64,000 nucleotides of DNA, from assembly GCA_020638905.1 (NCBI GenBank), contig JACKHP010000009.1:1-64000 (forward strand). The letters run 5' to 3'. The translations under genes and the position numbers were made by a program. Below, piece after piece: positions 33,217-43,670 of the stretch. The stretch comes from Planctomycetota bacterium. Lineage in GTDB: Bacteria; Planctomycetota; B15-G4. The first letter of the stretch is position 1, and every line of letters starts with the position of its first letter. The notes beneath the pieces were generated by a model. That model made no database searches and was not told the origin of the DNA. It saw only the letters and a program-made list of their open reading frames with translations.

Positions 33217-34509
33217 CTACAGCGACCCGTCGAGCACGACGACCTGCGCCGGACCGGTGAGGTGCTTGATGCCTCCCGACTCCAGCACGAACATCTGCAG
33301 GTCGAGGGTCACCACGTCGAGTCCCGGGCCCAGCGGCGGGATCGGGATGGGCACGTTCGCGACGCCGCCCGTGAGCGTGACGAGTGCGAGGGGGCCGAGC
33401 AGGATGGTGGGGTCGAGGTAGAGCACGCCGTTGTAGCCCGGCAGCGGCAGGTACGCGGGCAGGACGCCGAGCAGCAGCGACGCCTGGTCGCCCGCGTGAC
33501 CGGTGATCGAGAGCGAGAGCGTCTCGCCGGCGCGCACCGGGCTCGACGTGAGGAATCGGTGCGGACCGCCCGCGTAGTCGATCTCGCTGCCGAGCACGAC
33601 CTTCGGCTCGCCGGGCGCGGTCGTCCAGCAGCAGTGGTAGCCGGCCGCGCCCGGCGTGTAGACGCCGTCGAGCACGCGCACCACGGCGTCGGGACCGGCC
33701 AGCAGCGCGTCGCCGCCGTCGCCGATGGGCGCGAAGCCGATGAAGTCCTCGCTGGCGCCGCCGTCGCCGCCCTCGGCGACCACTCCGGAGAGCAGCACGT
33801 CGGAGATGCCGGTGATCTCGATCGCCGCGCCGCCGTGGCCGCCGTAGCCCTGCTGGGCGCCGTCGGCACCGCGCGCGATCACGTCGTGCAGACTCACGCG
33901 CGCGCCGTCGACGAGCAGGCCGCGTCCTCCGTCGCTGCCGACGTCGAGGCACAGCAACTGGCCGCCGTGATCGATGCCGTATCCGCCCACGAGCAGGGTC
34001 GACTCGAGCACCACGTCGCTGGACGACGTGACGAAGAGCGCGTCCTTGCCCGGGGGCCAGCTCGCGAAGTCTCCGCACGTGCCCGAGCCCGGCGTCATCG
34101 TCGGCGCGTGGATCTCGCAGCGTTCGATGCGCACGGAGCCGAACGCGTGCTCGACGCGCATCGCCGGCCCCTGCGTGAAGATGTCGGTGAACGGCGGCTG
34201 GATGTCGAGTCCGTCGAGGGCCACGCGCTGCCCGCCCTGCAGGTTGCGCACGACGACGTGTCCGTCGACGAAGATGCCGGTGCCGTCGGCCACGACGTGC
34301 AACGACTTGCCGTCGATCGTGAAGCCGAAGTAGCTGCCGGGGGAGACGAGCAGCACGTCGCCGTCCGATGCCGCGCCGACCGCCGCGTCGATCTGGGTGA
34401 AGTCGGCGCCGCCGTTCGGGGCCACGGTGATCACGCCGGCCAGGGCGGACGTCGACAGGATCGAAGCGGTGGCGAGGCCGCGGAGGACGGAGCGCGAGAC
34501 GGCGTGCAT
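33217..34509 (-). CDS. exported beta-helix protein with LPGYNGVLYLDP-type C-terminal module
   Basis: 430 residues with a signal peptide (to about residue 25, SALAG). Residues 28-290 read as a right-handed beta-helix: DFTQIDAAVGAASDGDVLLVSPGSY, VRIERCEIHA, VLLSGVVAEGGDGG. The last ~100 residues are a separate beta module (GDQASLLLGVLPAYLPLPGY, then LTGPAQVVVLDGSL). The helix type often binds or cleaves polysaccharide, but no catalytic residues are evident. A truncated copy of the C-terminal module lies just upstream at 34708. Confidence 0.82.
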   Translation of the reverse strand: MHAVSRSVLRGLATASILSTSALAGVITVAPNGGADFTQIDAAVGAASDGDVLLVSPGSYFGFTIDGKSLHVVADGTGIFVDGHVVVRNLQGGQRVALDGLDIQPPFTDIFTQGPAMRVEHAFGSVRIERCEIHAPTMTPGSGTCGDFASWPPGKDALFVTSSSDVVLESTLLVGGYGIDHGGQLLCLDVGSDGGRGLLVDGARVSLHDVIARGADGAQQGYGGHGGAAIEITGISDVLLSGVVAEGGDGGASEDFIGFAPIGDGGDALLAGPDAVVRVLDGVYTPGAAGYHCCWTTAPGEPKVVLGSEIDYAGGPHRFLTSSPVRAGETLSLSITGHAGDQASLLLGVLPAYLPLPGYNGVLYLDPTILLGPLALVTLTGGVANVPIPIPPLGPGLDVVTLDLQMFVLESGGIKHLTGPAQVVVLDGSL

Positions 34510-34707
34510 GGGTCGGATCTCCGGAGGGCGTGTGCGGCCATCCTACGCGAGATCGTGCGAGCCGGGGGACCGCGTGCCGATCCGATCGCACCGGCTCTCG
34601 CAGTCGTTTGTCACGCGGTGCGCGGCTTGAGTCTGCGTGCGCAGCCGCGTCGTCGGGGAGAGCACAGCGCGCGCCGTCTCACGCCGCGCGTCGACGTCGG
34701 ACGCGGG

Positions 34708-35017
34708 TCAGAGCGATCCGTCGAGCACGACGACCTGCGCCGGACCGGTGAGGTGCTTCGTGCCTCCCGCCTCCAGCACGAACATCTGCAGGTCGAGGGT
34801 CAGCTCGTCGAGGCCGGGCCTCAGAGGCGGGATCGGGATCGGCACCTCCGTGACGCCGCCGGTGAGCGTGACGAGGGCGATCGGCCCGAGCAGGAGGCCG
34901 GGGCCTGGATCGAGGTAGAGCGCGCCGTTGAAGCCGGGCAACGGCAGGTAGGTCGGCAGCGCGCCGAGCAGCAACGACGCTTGGTCGCCGGGCGCGGTGG
35001 ACCAGGTGGGCTCGGAA
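34708..35017 (-). pseudogene. truncated duplicate of the neighbouring beta-helix gene's 3' end
   Basis: The frame encodes about 90 residues nearly identical to the C-terminus of the gene at 33217 (GDQASLLLGALPTYLPLPGF to LTGPAQVVVLDGSL). Immediately before GDQAS the frame reads TWSTAPG, which resembles WTTAPGE, a segment about 45 residues further upstream in the intact gene. The copy therefore carries an internal deletion as well as loss of everything before it. No ATG start and no signal peptide remain. It abuts the end of the amidohydrolase gene. Confidence 0.75.
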
Positions 35018-35893
35018 TCAGGTGCCCGTCGGCGCGTCGCCGCCGGGCGTCGGCGCGCCGCCGTGCCGTCCGAGCGTCGCCGGGTCGATCTTGAACAGCG
35101 TGCACGCCGTGCGCCACGCGACGTTCTCGAGCTGCTCGTCGGTGAAGTCGAGTTCGTGCAGCAGCTTGATGTACGGCTTCATGTGCACGAGCGGCCAGTC
35201 GCTGCCGTACATGAGCTGCTTCCCGGGGTCGCCCATGTACGTGATCATGTCCTTGAGGCGCATCGCGACGTAGCGCTCGAAGTCGTACGTGAACTCGCCC
35301 AGCGTGAGCCCCGAGATGTCGGCGAAGACGTTGTCGTTCTTGTAGAGCACCTCGGCCGCGTCCTGGAACCACGGGTTGCCGAGGTGGCACATCACGAAGC
35401 GCACGTCGGGGTAGTCGACGGCGATGTCGTCGACGAGCAGCGGATGCGCCATGCGCACCTTGGCCGTCTTCGCGTAGGTGTCGCCGGTGTGGATCATGAC
35501 CGGCACGTCGTGCTTGGCCGCGATGCGGAAGACCGCCTCGAGCGACGGGTCGTTGATCGGGTAGTGGTCGTAGCCCGGGTAGAGCTTGATGCCCTTGACC
35601 AGCCCGTCGCGGATGCGCTCCTCGACCGAGAACAGGTCGGAGCGCGCCTCGCCGCGCCAGCGCAGGCCCTCGACGACCGTGGCGCGCGGGTCGGCCGCGA
35701 GCGTCTCGCAGATCTCCTCGACGCTGGGACGGTCGAGGTCGACCCGGTACGAGGTGAGCACCACCGCGTGGTCGACGCCGCACTCGGCCATCTTGTCGAA
35801 CAGGTCGGCCACGTTCTCGGCGGTCGGGCGCCGCGACGTCTCGTGGTAGTTGTTGAGGTGGACGTGGCAGTCGACGAGGCGTTCGGGGACCAT
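35018..35893 (-). CDS. metal-dependent amidohydrolase (amidohydrolase_2 type)
   Basis: 291 residues. The TIM-barrel metal motif VDCHVHLN (8-15) opens the protein; GIKLYPGYDHYP, PVMIHTGDTYAK, VMCHLGNPWF and LMYGSDWPLVHM give the further His ligands and the catalytic Asp. Family members hydrolyse or decarboxylate small cyclic or carboxylated compounds; the substrate is unknown. The ATG at 35893 is the only start that preserves the HxH. It diverges from the GTPase gene with 6 nt between the two ATGs, so neither has room for a leader with a ribosome site outside the other's coding region. Confidence 0.88.
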   Translation of the reverse strand: MVPERLVDCHVHLNNYHETSRRPTAENVADLFDKMAECGVDHAVVLTSYRVDLDRPSVEEICETLAADPRATVVEGLRWRGEARSDLFSVEERIRDGLVKGIKLYPGYDHYPINDPSLEAVFRIAAKHDVPVMIHTGDTYAKTAKVRMAHPLLVDDIAVDYPDVRFVMCHLGNPWFQDAAEVLYKNDNVFADISGLTLGEFTYDFERYVAMRLKDMITYMGDPGKQLMYGSDWPLVHMKPYIKLLHELDFTDEQLENVAWRTACTLFKIDPATLGRHGGAPTPGGDAPTGT

Positions 35894-35899
35894 GCCCCG

Positions 35900-36883
35900 A
35901 TGGTAGCGGAGCGCGACGCGCCGATCCCGATCACGTTGCTCACGGGGTTCCTGGGCAGCGGCAAGACGACGCTGCTCGCGGCCCTGCTGCGGCGGCTGCG
36001 CGGCGAGCGCGTCGCGGTGCTGCTCGACGAGGTCGACGGCACGGCGCTCGACCATCCCCTGCTGGGGGCGCTGGAGCCCGCGGCGCTCGAGCTGCTGGCC
36101 GGCTGCCTGTGCTGCGCGGGACGGGCCGGGTTCGCCGACGCCGTGGCGCGCCTCGTCGCGCGTCGTCCGTCGCGCATCGTGCTCGAGACCGCCGGCAGCA
36201 CCGACCCGGCGCCGGTGCTCGACGCGCTCGCGCGTGATCCGCGGCTGTCGGCGCTCGTGCGTCCGGCGGGCGTGGTCACGCTGCTCGACGTCCCGCGCGC
36301 CGACGAGCTGCTCGATGCGCACGCCGAGGCGCGGCGCCAGCTCGAACTGGCCGACCGGGTGGTGCTGACCCAGGTCGAGCGCGCTCCCGGACGCCTGCCG
36401 GCGGTGCGCGCCCGCGTGGCGACGCTCGCCCCGGGAGCCGAGGTGCGCGAGGCCGGACCCGACGGCGAGGACGTCGACGCCGCCTGGCTGCTCGACGGGC
36501 CGGCCCTGCCGCGCATGGCCGAGGGCGACGGCGCCCGCGCCTGGCTGCACGCCGCGGGCACGCCGGACTTCATCCTCACGCGCTCGGTCCACGTCCTGCG
36601 GGCGGCCGATCCCGGACTGCTGCAGCTCTGGCTGCGGCTCGTGACCCAGCTCGACGGACCGCGCCTGCTGCGCGTCAAGCTGCTGGCCGAGGACGTCCGG
36701 GACGGCGGCGCGGTGGTGCTCCAGGCCGTGGGCGCGTGGGTGGCGCCGGTGCGCCGGCTCGAGCAGCCTCCCGACGGGCACGTCGGGGTGCGCGCGGCGC
36801 TCGTCTCGCGTGACCTGTCCGAGACGGCCCTCGAGCGCATCGTCGGCTCGCTGCACGAGGCCGTCGCCGCCGCTCACGGCTAG
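35900..36883 (+). CDS. COG0523/CobW-type GTPase
   Basis: 327 residues. Walker A GFLGSGKT (16-23) and the metal-binding CLCC (Cys69, 71, 72) define the family of GTP-driven zinc or cobalt chaperones. Switch I appears as DEVDGTALDHPLL in place of the common NEFGEIGIDH, and the base-specifying NKxD is replaced by VVLTQVERA. The C-terminal domain (from ~230) is present. The altered guanine motif makes nucleotide preference uncertain. Divergent pairing with a metal-dependent amidohydrolase suggests it could deliver metal to that enzyme, an inference from position only. Confidence 0.87.
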   Translation: MVAERDAPIPITLLTGFLGSGKTTLLAALLRRLRGERVAVLLDEVDGTALDHPLLGALEPAALELLAGCLCCAGRAGFADAVARLVARRPSRIVLETAGSTDPAPVLDALARDPRLSALVRPAGVVTLLDVPRADELLDAHAEARRQLELADRVVLTQVERAPGRLPAVRARVATLAPGAEVREAGPDGEDVDAAWLLDGPALPRMAEGDGARAWLHAAGTPDFILTRSVHVLRAADPGLLQLWLRLVTQLDGPRLLRVKLLAEDVRDGGAVVLQAVGAWVAPVRRLEQPPDGHVGVRAALVSRDLSETALERIVGSLHEAVAAAHG

Positions 36884-37323
36884 GGTCCCGCCGGGCCTGG
36901 GTGTCCGGGATCGGGTCGGAGGGGACGCGCGACGGGTCGGTTCCTCGCCGGATCGATACGGAGCACGGCGTATCGATCCGGGGCCCGCCGCCCGTCCAGA
37001 CTGGGATCCCGAGCCGGACCGTCGACGGACGCGCGGTTCGGGCGTCACTGCGACGCCTGGCGTGGCCCCCGCCAGGGGCGCGCGTCCTACGTGGCCCGGC
37101 TGGACGGATCCCTGCGGTCCGGCGGCCTCCGGGCCTCCGTCGACCGCCCATCAGCACGCTCGACGGAGGCGCCATGAAGGTCCAGCACGAGGACGGCCCG
37201 CAGCGGGAGATCAAGACCCGGCGGATCGACAAGTCCCGGAGGTATCGCGACGAGCCCGGAATTGGTGGAATGGAGGGCCGGTCCACGCCCGCAGGACCAC
37301 GCATCCAGGACTCGGAGACGACG
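36884..37323 (+). other. 440-nt region upstream of citrate synthase
   Basis: It contains a 12-bp inverted repeat at 36948-36981 and a good ribosome site GGAGG at 37164-37168 five nt before an in-frame ATG at 37174. The translation from that ATG (MKVQHEDGPQREIKT onward) is charged and unlike citrate synthase, so it may be a leader peptide, an N-terminal extension or noncoding. Confidence 0.5.
36948..36981. promoter_or_regulatory. 12-bp perfect inverted repeat, possible operator
   Basis: CCGGATCGATAC and GTATCGATCCGG are separated by 10 nt, giving a 22-bp centre-to-centre distance, two helical turns. This suits a dimeric regulator on one DNA face, or a transcript hairpin. It lies 342 nt upstream of the preferred citrate synthase start. 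Confidence 0.5.
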
Positions 37324-38631
<1,308 letters not shown>

Positions 38632-38936
38632 GACGAGGCACGACGTCGGCGCGAGCCGGCGCGACGTGACACACGCGGGCCGCGGGGTTCCGACCTCGCG
38701 GCCCGCGCTGCGTTCGGCGACGCGAGATACGCGCTCGTGCTCGGCCCGACGGGCCCGGGGACGCGCGGCACGCGAGAGCGTTCGCGGCGTCATCCATGAC
38801 CTGTGTGTCACGAGACGCGTGCGCGCGCAGCGCCCAGACTGGTCGGCACGTGCGCTCGGAAGGTCGCGTCGGCGTGCGCGGGCGGTGGCGTCCCCCGGTC
38901 ACGCCCTCCCGACTCGCGGCCGCAGTGGAGATCGCG
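38632..38936 (+). other. 305-nt intergenic region
   Basis: Apart from the hairpin at 38674-38707, I see no gene or clear promoter box before the next start at 38937. Confidence 0.5.
38674..38707 (+). terminator. hairpin after citrate synthase
   Basis: CGCGGGCCGCG pairs perfectly with CGCGGCCCGCG around a 12-nt loop that can add two more G-C pairs. No U-run follows. Confidence 0.6.
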
Positions 38937-40460
38937 ATGTCCCGACCCACGTTCCTCGGCGCGCTGTGTGCGCTCTCGATCGCCGTCGTCCCGGCACGCG
39001 CGGCGGACGTGTCCGTGCATCCCGGCGAGTCGTTGCAGGCCGCCATCGACGCCGCCGTCGACGGCGACCGTCTGCTGCTGCTTCCCGGGACGTGGTCCGA
39101 GCCGATCGACTTCCACGGCAAGTCGATCGAGGTGATCGGGCTCGCGGGCGCGGACCAGACGATCCTCGACGGCTCGGCCGGCGCGCCCGTGGTGCGCTTC
39201 GCGTCGGGCGAGACGACGGCCTCGCGCCTCGCGGGCGTGACGGTGCGCGGCGGGCACGCGAGCAACGGCGCGGGCGGCGTCGCGGTGGCGTCCGGCGCGA
39301 CGCCCACCCTCGAGGACTGCGTCGTGCGCGACAACAGCGGCAAGTTCGGCGGCGGCATCACCGGCAGCCCGGTCATGCGTCGCTGCCTCGTGCTGAACAA
39401 CACGGCGAGCCTGACCCACGGCGGCGGCATCTACGGCGCACCGCAGATGAGCGAGTGCGTCGTGGCCGACAACACCGCGACGAGTGCGTCGGGCGGCGGG
39501 TTGTACGTCCCGTCGGGCAGCGCCGTGATCAGCGACACGGTCTTCGTGCGCAACCACGCCGTGTTCGCCGGCAGCAAGGCCGGCGGCGTGTACGTCAAGT
39601 CGGGCGCGTCGGCGAGCTTCGCGCGCTGCGTGTTCGCGCAGAACTCCGCGACGGGCGGCGTGTTCGCCGGCTCGGGCGGCGGGCTGCTCACGGGCAGCGC
39701 CGACGTGCAGCTCGTGGGCTGCACCGTGTACGCCAACACGCTCACGGGCTCGAGCACCGTCGGTGGCGGGGTGCAGGGTCCGGCGACCCTCGTGGACACG
39801 ATCGTGCGCGGCAACACCGAGCCGCAGCTCTCGGGCGTGGCGTCGGTCACGTTCAGCGACGTCGAGGGCGGCGCGGCGGGCGTCGGGAACTTCGACGCCG
39901 ATCCCTTGTTCGTGGACGTGGACGCGCTCGACCTGCATCTGCTCGCGGGATCGCCGTGCATCGACGCGGGCGACCGCGCGCTCGTCGATCCCGACGGCAG
40001 CCGCGCCGACGTGGGCGCGTTCGCAGCCGGCACGCTCGTCACGCACGTGGCGACCCTGCCGGCCGACTTCGCCAACGCGGGCTTCGCCAGCGTCTCGGCG
40101 CAGCTCGGCGGCGTCCAGCGGCTGGAGATCCTGGCCGGGCCGGCGCACGCGGGCGCCTTCTACCTCACGCTCGGGAGCGTGTCGGGCACCGCGCCCGGCC
40201 TCGACCTGCTCGGACAGCACGTGCCGCTGCAGCCCGACGCCTACTTCTGGTTCACGGTGAGCGATCCCGACACGACGCTGCTGGCGTCGTCGCTCGGCGT
40301 GCTCGACGCCGCAGGACGCGCCGAGTCGACGTTCCACCTGCCGCCCTCGCTGCCCGGCGTGGCCGAGGGACTCGAGCTGCACCACGCCACGCTCGTGGCC
40401 GCGCCCGGCGGCGGCATCGCGCTCGTGACGAACCCGGTGGCGCTGACCGTCACGCGCTGA
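38937..40460 (+). CDS. exported beta-helix protein with a third type of C-terminal module
   Basis: 507 residues from 38937 (MSRPTFLGALCALSIAVVPARA, signal peptide). Residues 25-370 are right-handed parallel beta-helix rungs: SLQAAIDAAVDGDRLLLLPG, LEDCVVRDNSGKFGGGITG, MSECVVADNTATSASGGG, then the GNFDADPLFVD and SPCIDAGD motifs common in secreted beta-helix proteins. The C-terminal ~120 residues form a distinct module (AGPAHAGAFYLTLGSVSGT, later LHHATLV and VTNPVALTV). No catalytic residues seen. It converges with the sulfatase-like gene. Confidence 0.82.
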   Translation: MSRPTFLGALCALSIAVVPARAADVSVHPGESLQAAIDAAVDGDRLLLLPGTWSEPIDFHGKSIEVIGLAGADQTILDGSAGAPVVRFASGETTASRLAGVTVRGGHASNGAGGVAVASGATPTLEDCVVRDNSGKFGGGITGSPVMRRCLVLNNTASLTHGGGIYGAPQMSECVVADNTATSASGGGLYVPSGSAVISDTVFVRNHAVFAGSKAGGVYVKSGASASFARCVFAQNSATGGVFAGSGGGLLTGSADVQLVGCTVYANTLTGSSTVGGGVQGPATLVDTIVRGNTEPQLSGVASVTFSDVEGGAAGVGNFDADPLFVDVDALDLHLLAGSPCIDAGDRALVDPDGSRADVGAFAAGTLVTHVATLPADFANAGFASVSAQLGGVQRLEILAGPAHAGAFYLTLGSVSGTAPGLDLLGQHVPLQPDAYFWFTVSDPDTTLLASSLGVLDAAGRAESTFHLPPSLPGVAEGLELHHATLVAAPGGGIALVTNPVALTVTR

Positions 40461-40510
40461 GCGGGGGGCGGCCGGCGAACTTCGCGCGCCGGGGCGCGTC
40501 GGATTTCGAT

Positions 40511-40558
40511 GGGCGCGCGACACACGGCGCGCACGGGACGCGCGTCGTGTGCGCGCCC
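40511..40558. terminator. hairpin between convergent genes
   Basis: GGGCGCGC-G-ACAC pairs with GTGT-GCGCGCCC, with one bulged base. Placed centrally in the 115-nt gap between two convergent stops, it could act for both strands. Confidence 0.5.
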
Positions 40559-40575
40559 CGCGCGCGTCGCGTGAT

Positions 40576-43431
40576 TCAGTGCCCACCGCCGAAGTAGCCG
40601 AGTGCGCGCATCTGCTCGAGGCTCGCGGCGTCGACGTCCATCTCGGCCTCCGCGCCGCCCGCGCGATGCGCCTCGCGCACGAGGCGTTGCGTGTCGATCA
40701 GGCGTCGCCAGAGCGCGACGAAAGCCGCGGACGGGTCGCGGTCGGCTTCGGTGAGGTCGTCGGGGTGGCGCGCGCTGCGGTACCTCGCATCGCCTGGACG
40801 CAGCATCCCGACGAGTGCGCCGTCGTCGCCGATGAGCGCGCCCTCCTCGCTGAAGGCCGAGAAGTAGCCCCACTGCTGGCCGGGCCAGTAGGTCTCGCTG
40901 AGCGCCACGGCGTCGTGCGCCGAGGGAGCGCGCCGACCGTCGAGCAATGGCAACAGGGTGCGCCCTCGATCGGCGCGATCGTCGGCCGCGCTCCAGCGGA
41001 CGACGCCGGCGGCGTCGAGCAGCGTCTCGCCGAGGTCGATGTTCTCGACCGGACCGTCCCACACGATCCCGGCCGCGATGCGTCCCGGCGCGCGGAGGAT
41101 GAGCGGGACATGCACCTCCTCGGGCACGAGGCGCTCCCAGGAGTGCCCCCAGCGGCCGTACTCGCCGAGCAGTTCGCCGTGGTCGGCGGCGAGCGCGACG
41201 ACGGTCGGTTCGCCGTTCTGCTCCCACGCCGCGAGGCGCGGCCCGAGGAACTCGCCCAGCGCGTGGTCGAGCTGGCGCACGTCGGCGTGATAGAGCGCGA
41301 TGCGGTCTTCGACGGTGGGCGAATCGACCCACGAACGGTCGAGGCCAGGGTCGACGCGTACCGGCATGCCGTCGGCGTGAGGCGTCCAGTCGTCGGGGCG
41401 CGCGAGGGGACCGTAGGGACCGTGGACCTGCATGAAGTGCAGCCAGACGAACAGGTCGTCGTCCTCGAGGCGCGCGAGGGACGGTTCGACGAGCTCGACC
41501 AGGAAGCGCCGGGTGTCGTCGAGGCCGGGTTCGAGAGAGAGCTCGTCGAGGCCCTGGGCCAGTCCCGATGCCGGTCCGGCCTGGCTGTTCGTGAGCAGCC
41601 CCACGGTGTGGAAACCGGCGCGCGCGAAGCGTTCGGCGAGCGTGTCGTAGCTGTCGGGCAGCGTGACCGCACCGTGCGACACGCCGGTCGCGCGCACGTA
41701 GCGTCCGGTCATGATCGAGGGCATCGACGGACGGGTCCAGTACGCCTGGCTGTAGCAGTGCGTGAAGAGCGCGCCCTGCGACGCGAGGTCGTCGAGCGTC
41801 GGCGTGGGATCGTCGAGGCCGCCGAGCGAGCCCACCGCATCGGCGCGCAGCGTGTCGACCAGCAGCAAGAGCACGCGCCGCGCGGGACGGGCCGTGTCGA
41901 CGGCGCGCAGGCCCGACCAGGCCAGCACGGTGGCGGTGCCGAGTTCTCCGCGCAGGACGACGCGGTGGGCGCCGTCGCCCGCGTCGTCCGGAAGGGCCAC
42001 GTCGAAGTCGGCCCACCCCTGGCCCGGTTCGACGTCCACTCGGTGGAGCTCGTGCTGACCCTCGGGGCCGACGAGCAGCACGCTCGCCGACGGCGCGCCG
42101 GAAGCTCCCCACCCGAAGGCGCCCACCGATCCGCGGAGACGTCCGCGCGTCCCGCGCGGCAGCGGGATCACGTGGTCGCCGCTCGTGCTCGCCCAGGCCG
42201 ACGGTCGCCGGCTGTCACGCAGTTCGATCGCGTCGATGCCGTGTGTCGCGCGGGTGTAGACCGAGTAGGCGTCGCAGAGTTGCAGCGTGTCGGGCTCGAG
42301 GAGCAGCGTGGACCCTCCGTCGGCGCGGGTGTGCAACTGCACGCCGACGACGGTCGCCGAGGCATCCTCGGCGATGGTGTGACCCAGGTAGTCGAGGTCG
42401 AGCGGATGGCCGATGCGGAACGTCTGCCAGTCGGGTCCGGGGTTGACCGGGAACTGCACCTCCGGCAGATGGCCGTTCGACGAGGGCGGGTCGATCTCGA
42501 AGGCGATGCGCACGGTCTGGCCCTCGAGCACGCGCACCCGCAGGGCCAACTCGGTCAGGGTGCCGGCGCTCATCGGCGTCTCGAGTGACGCGCGCAACGC
42601 GTCGCCGGCCGAGAGCCGGTACGCGCCGTCGCGCTGGTCGACGTCGCCCTCGGGATGCAGCCGCAGGAGGATCGGCTCGCTCGCGGTGGGAGCCGGGCCC
42701 GTGGCCACGAAGTCGGGTGTCTCGTCGAGCAGGCGCAGTGTGCGTGGCACGTCGTCGGCAAGCGCCAACGCATCGGGGGCGGAGCCGGGCGCGGGCACCT
42801 CGAGGTCACTCCTCATGCCATCGAGCCACGCGTGCCAGTGCTGCCAGGGCGTGAGCTGCCACGCGTCGTGGGCGGCATGGGCGACGGCAACCACGGCGGC
42901 AAGACGCAACACGAGCACGCCGCGCCCGCGCGCGAACACGCTCGTGAGCAGGGCCAGGCCGGCGCCGATCCACAGCGCCCATCGCGTGATCTCGGCGTAC
43001 GCGCTCAGCACGTCGGGTGGGGAGGGCAGCACGACCTCGTACCGACGGCCGTTCGTGCGTGGATCACCTCCGTCGCTCGAAGCGAAGTAGATCACGTTCT
43101 GCCAGTGGGAGAACTGGCCCGCGCCCTTGTCGCGGATCTGCTGGTGGTAAGAATTGCGTCGCAGCGGCACGCCGTCCTCATACAGGACGGCCTGCGAGCG
43201 ACCCTGGGCTTCCGACTCGCCCAGGTCGAGCCCGAGCGCGTCGACCGGGTACAGGTACGCGAACCCCAGCTCGGGACGCATCGAGCCGGCTTCGAGAGTC
43301 GCCGTGGGGCGCGGCAGCACGTCCTCGACCGGCAGCAGTCGCAGCACGCCGGCGCCCAGCGCGACGAGCAGCGCGAGCAGGCACAGGGACCAGGCCGAGA
43401 GGCCGCCGAGGAGCGTGCGCGCGCGTGTCAT
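40576..43431 (-). CDS. membrane-anchored sulfatase-like hydrolase without canonical FGly motif
   Basis: 951 residues. N-terminal membrane helix (about 8-33), two or three more helices between 138 and 190, a beta-rich region to ~490, then an alkaline-phosphatase-superfamily catalytic domain starting RRVLLLLVDTLRADAVGSLGG. The nucleophile region reads TRPSMPSIMTGRY, with Ser about residue 569. The Arg of the formylglycine motif (C/SxPxR) is Ile here. AADHGELLGEYGRWGHSW provides the C-terminal metal ligands. Lack of Arg suggests Ser/Thr-based phospho- or other ester hydrolysis rather than a true sulfatase. GGAG precedes the ATG. Confidence 0.85.
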   Translation of the reverse strand: MTRARTLLGGLSAWSLCLLALLVALGAGVLRLLPVEDVLPRPTATLEAGSMRPELGFAYLYPVDALGLDLGESEAQGRSQAVLYEDGVPLRRNSYHQQIRDKGAGQFSHWQNVIYFASSDGGDPRTNGRRYEVVLPSPPDVLSAYAEITRWALWIGAGLALLTSVFARGRGVLVLRLAAVVAVAHAAHDAWQLTPWQHWHAWLDGMRSDLEVPAPGSAPDALALADDVPRTLRLLDETPDFVATGPAPTASEPILLRLHPEGDVDQRDGAYRLSAGDALRASLETPMSAGTLTELALRVRVLEGQTVRIAFEIDPPSSNGHLPEVQFPVNPGPDWQTFRIGHPLDLDYLGHTIAEDASATVVGVQLHTRADGGSTLLLEPDTLQLCDAYSVYTRATHGIDAIELRDSRRPSAWASTSGDHVIPLPRGTRGRLRGSVGAFGWGASGAPSASVLLVGPEGQHELHRVDVEPGQGWADFDVALPDDAGDGAHRVVLRGELGTATVLAWSGLRAVDTARPARRVLLLLVDTLRADAVGSLGGLDDPTPTLDDLASQGALFTHCYSQAYWTRPSMPSIMTGRYVRATGVSHGAVTLPDSYDTLAERFARAGFHTVGLLTNSQAGPASGLAQGLDELSLEPGLDDTRRFLVELVEPSLARLEDDDLFVWLHFMQVHGPYGPLARPDDWTPHADGMPVRVDPGLDRSWVDSPTVEDRIALYHADVRQLDHALGEFLGPRLAAWEQNGEPTVVALAADHGELLGEYGRWGHSWERLVPEEVHVPLILRAPGRIAAGIVWDGPVENIDLGETLLDAAGVVRWSAADDRADRGRTLLPLLDGRRAPSAHDAVALSETYWPGQQWGYFSAFSEEGALIGDDGALVGMLRPGDARYRSARHPDDLTEADRDPSAAFVALWRRLIDTQRLVREAHRAGGAEAEMDVDAASLEQMRALGYFGGGH

Positions 43432-43670
43432 CGGGGGCTCCGTGGGTGGATCGGCGGGGCGATCGTATCGGCCTCGCGGGGACGATGCCACGCCGCGCGG
43501 CGCTGCCCCGGTCTCGAGGGATGCACCGCCCCGCACTTGCTTCGGGCACGGAGCTTCCGACCGACTCTGTAGCTTCGCCCCCGATCCGTCCGATGGGATG
43601 ATGCGGGACGCGTCGCCGGTCGGCACGCCGCGTCCCGCGCCTCGCCGCAGCTCGCCACTGGGAGTCCGCC

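Noticed and set aside
37174..37323. N-terminal extension of citrate synthase
   Set aside because: No family similarity and a workable GGAG start at 37324; kept as an alternative because of the strong GGAGG.
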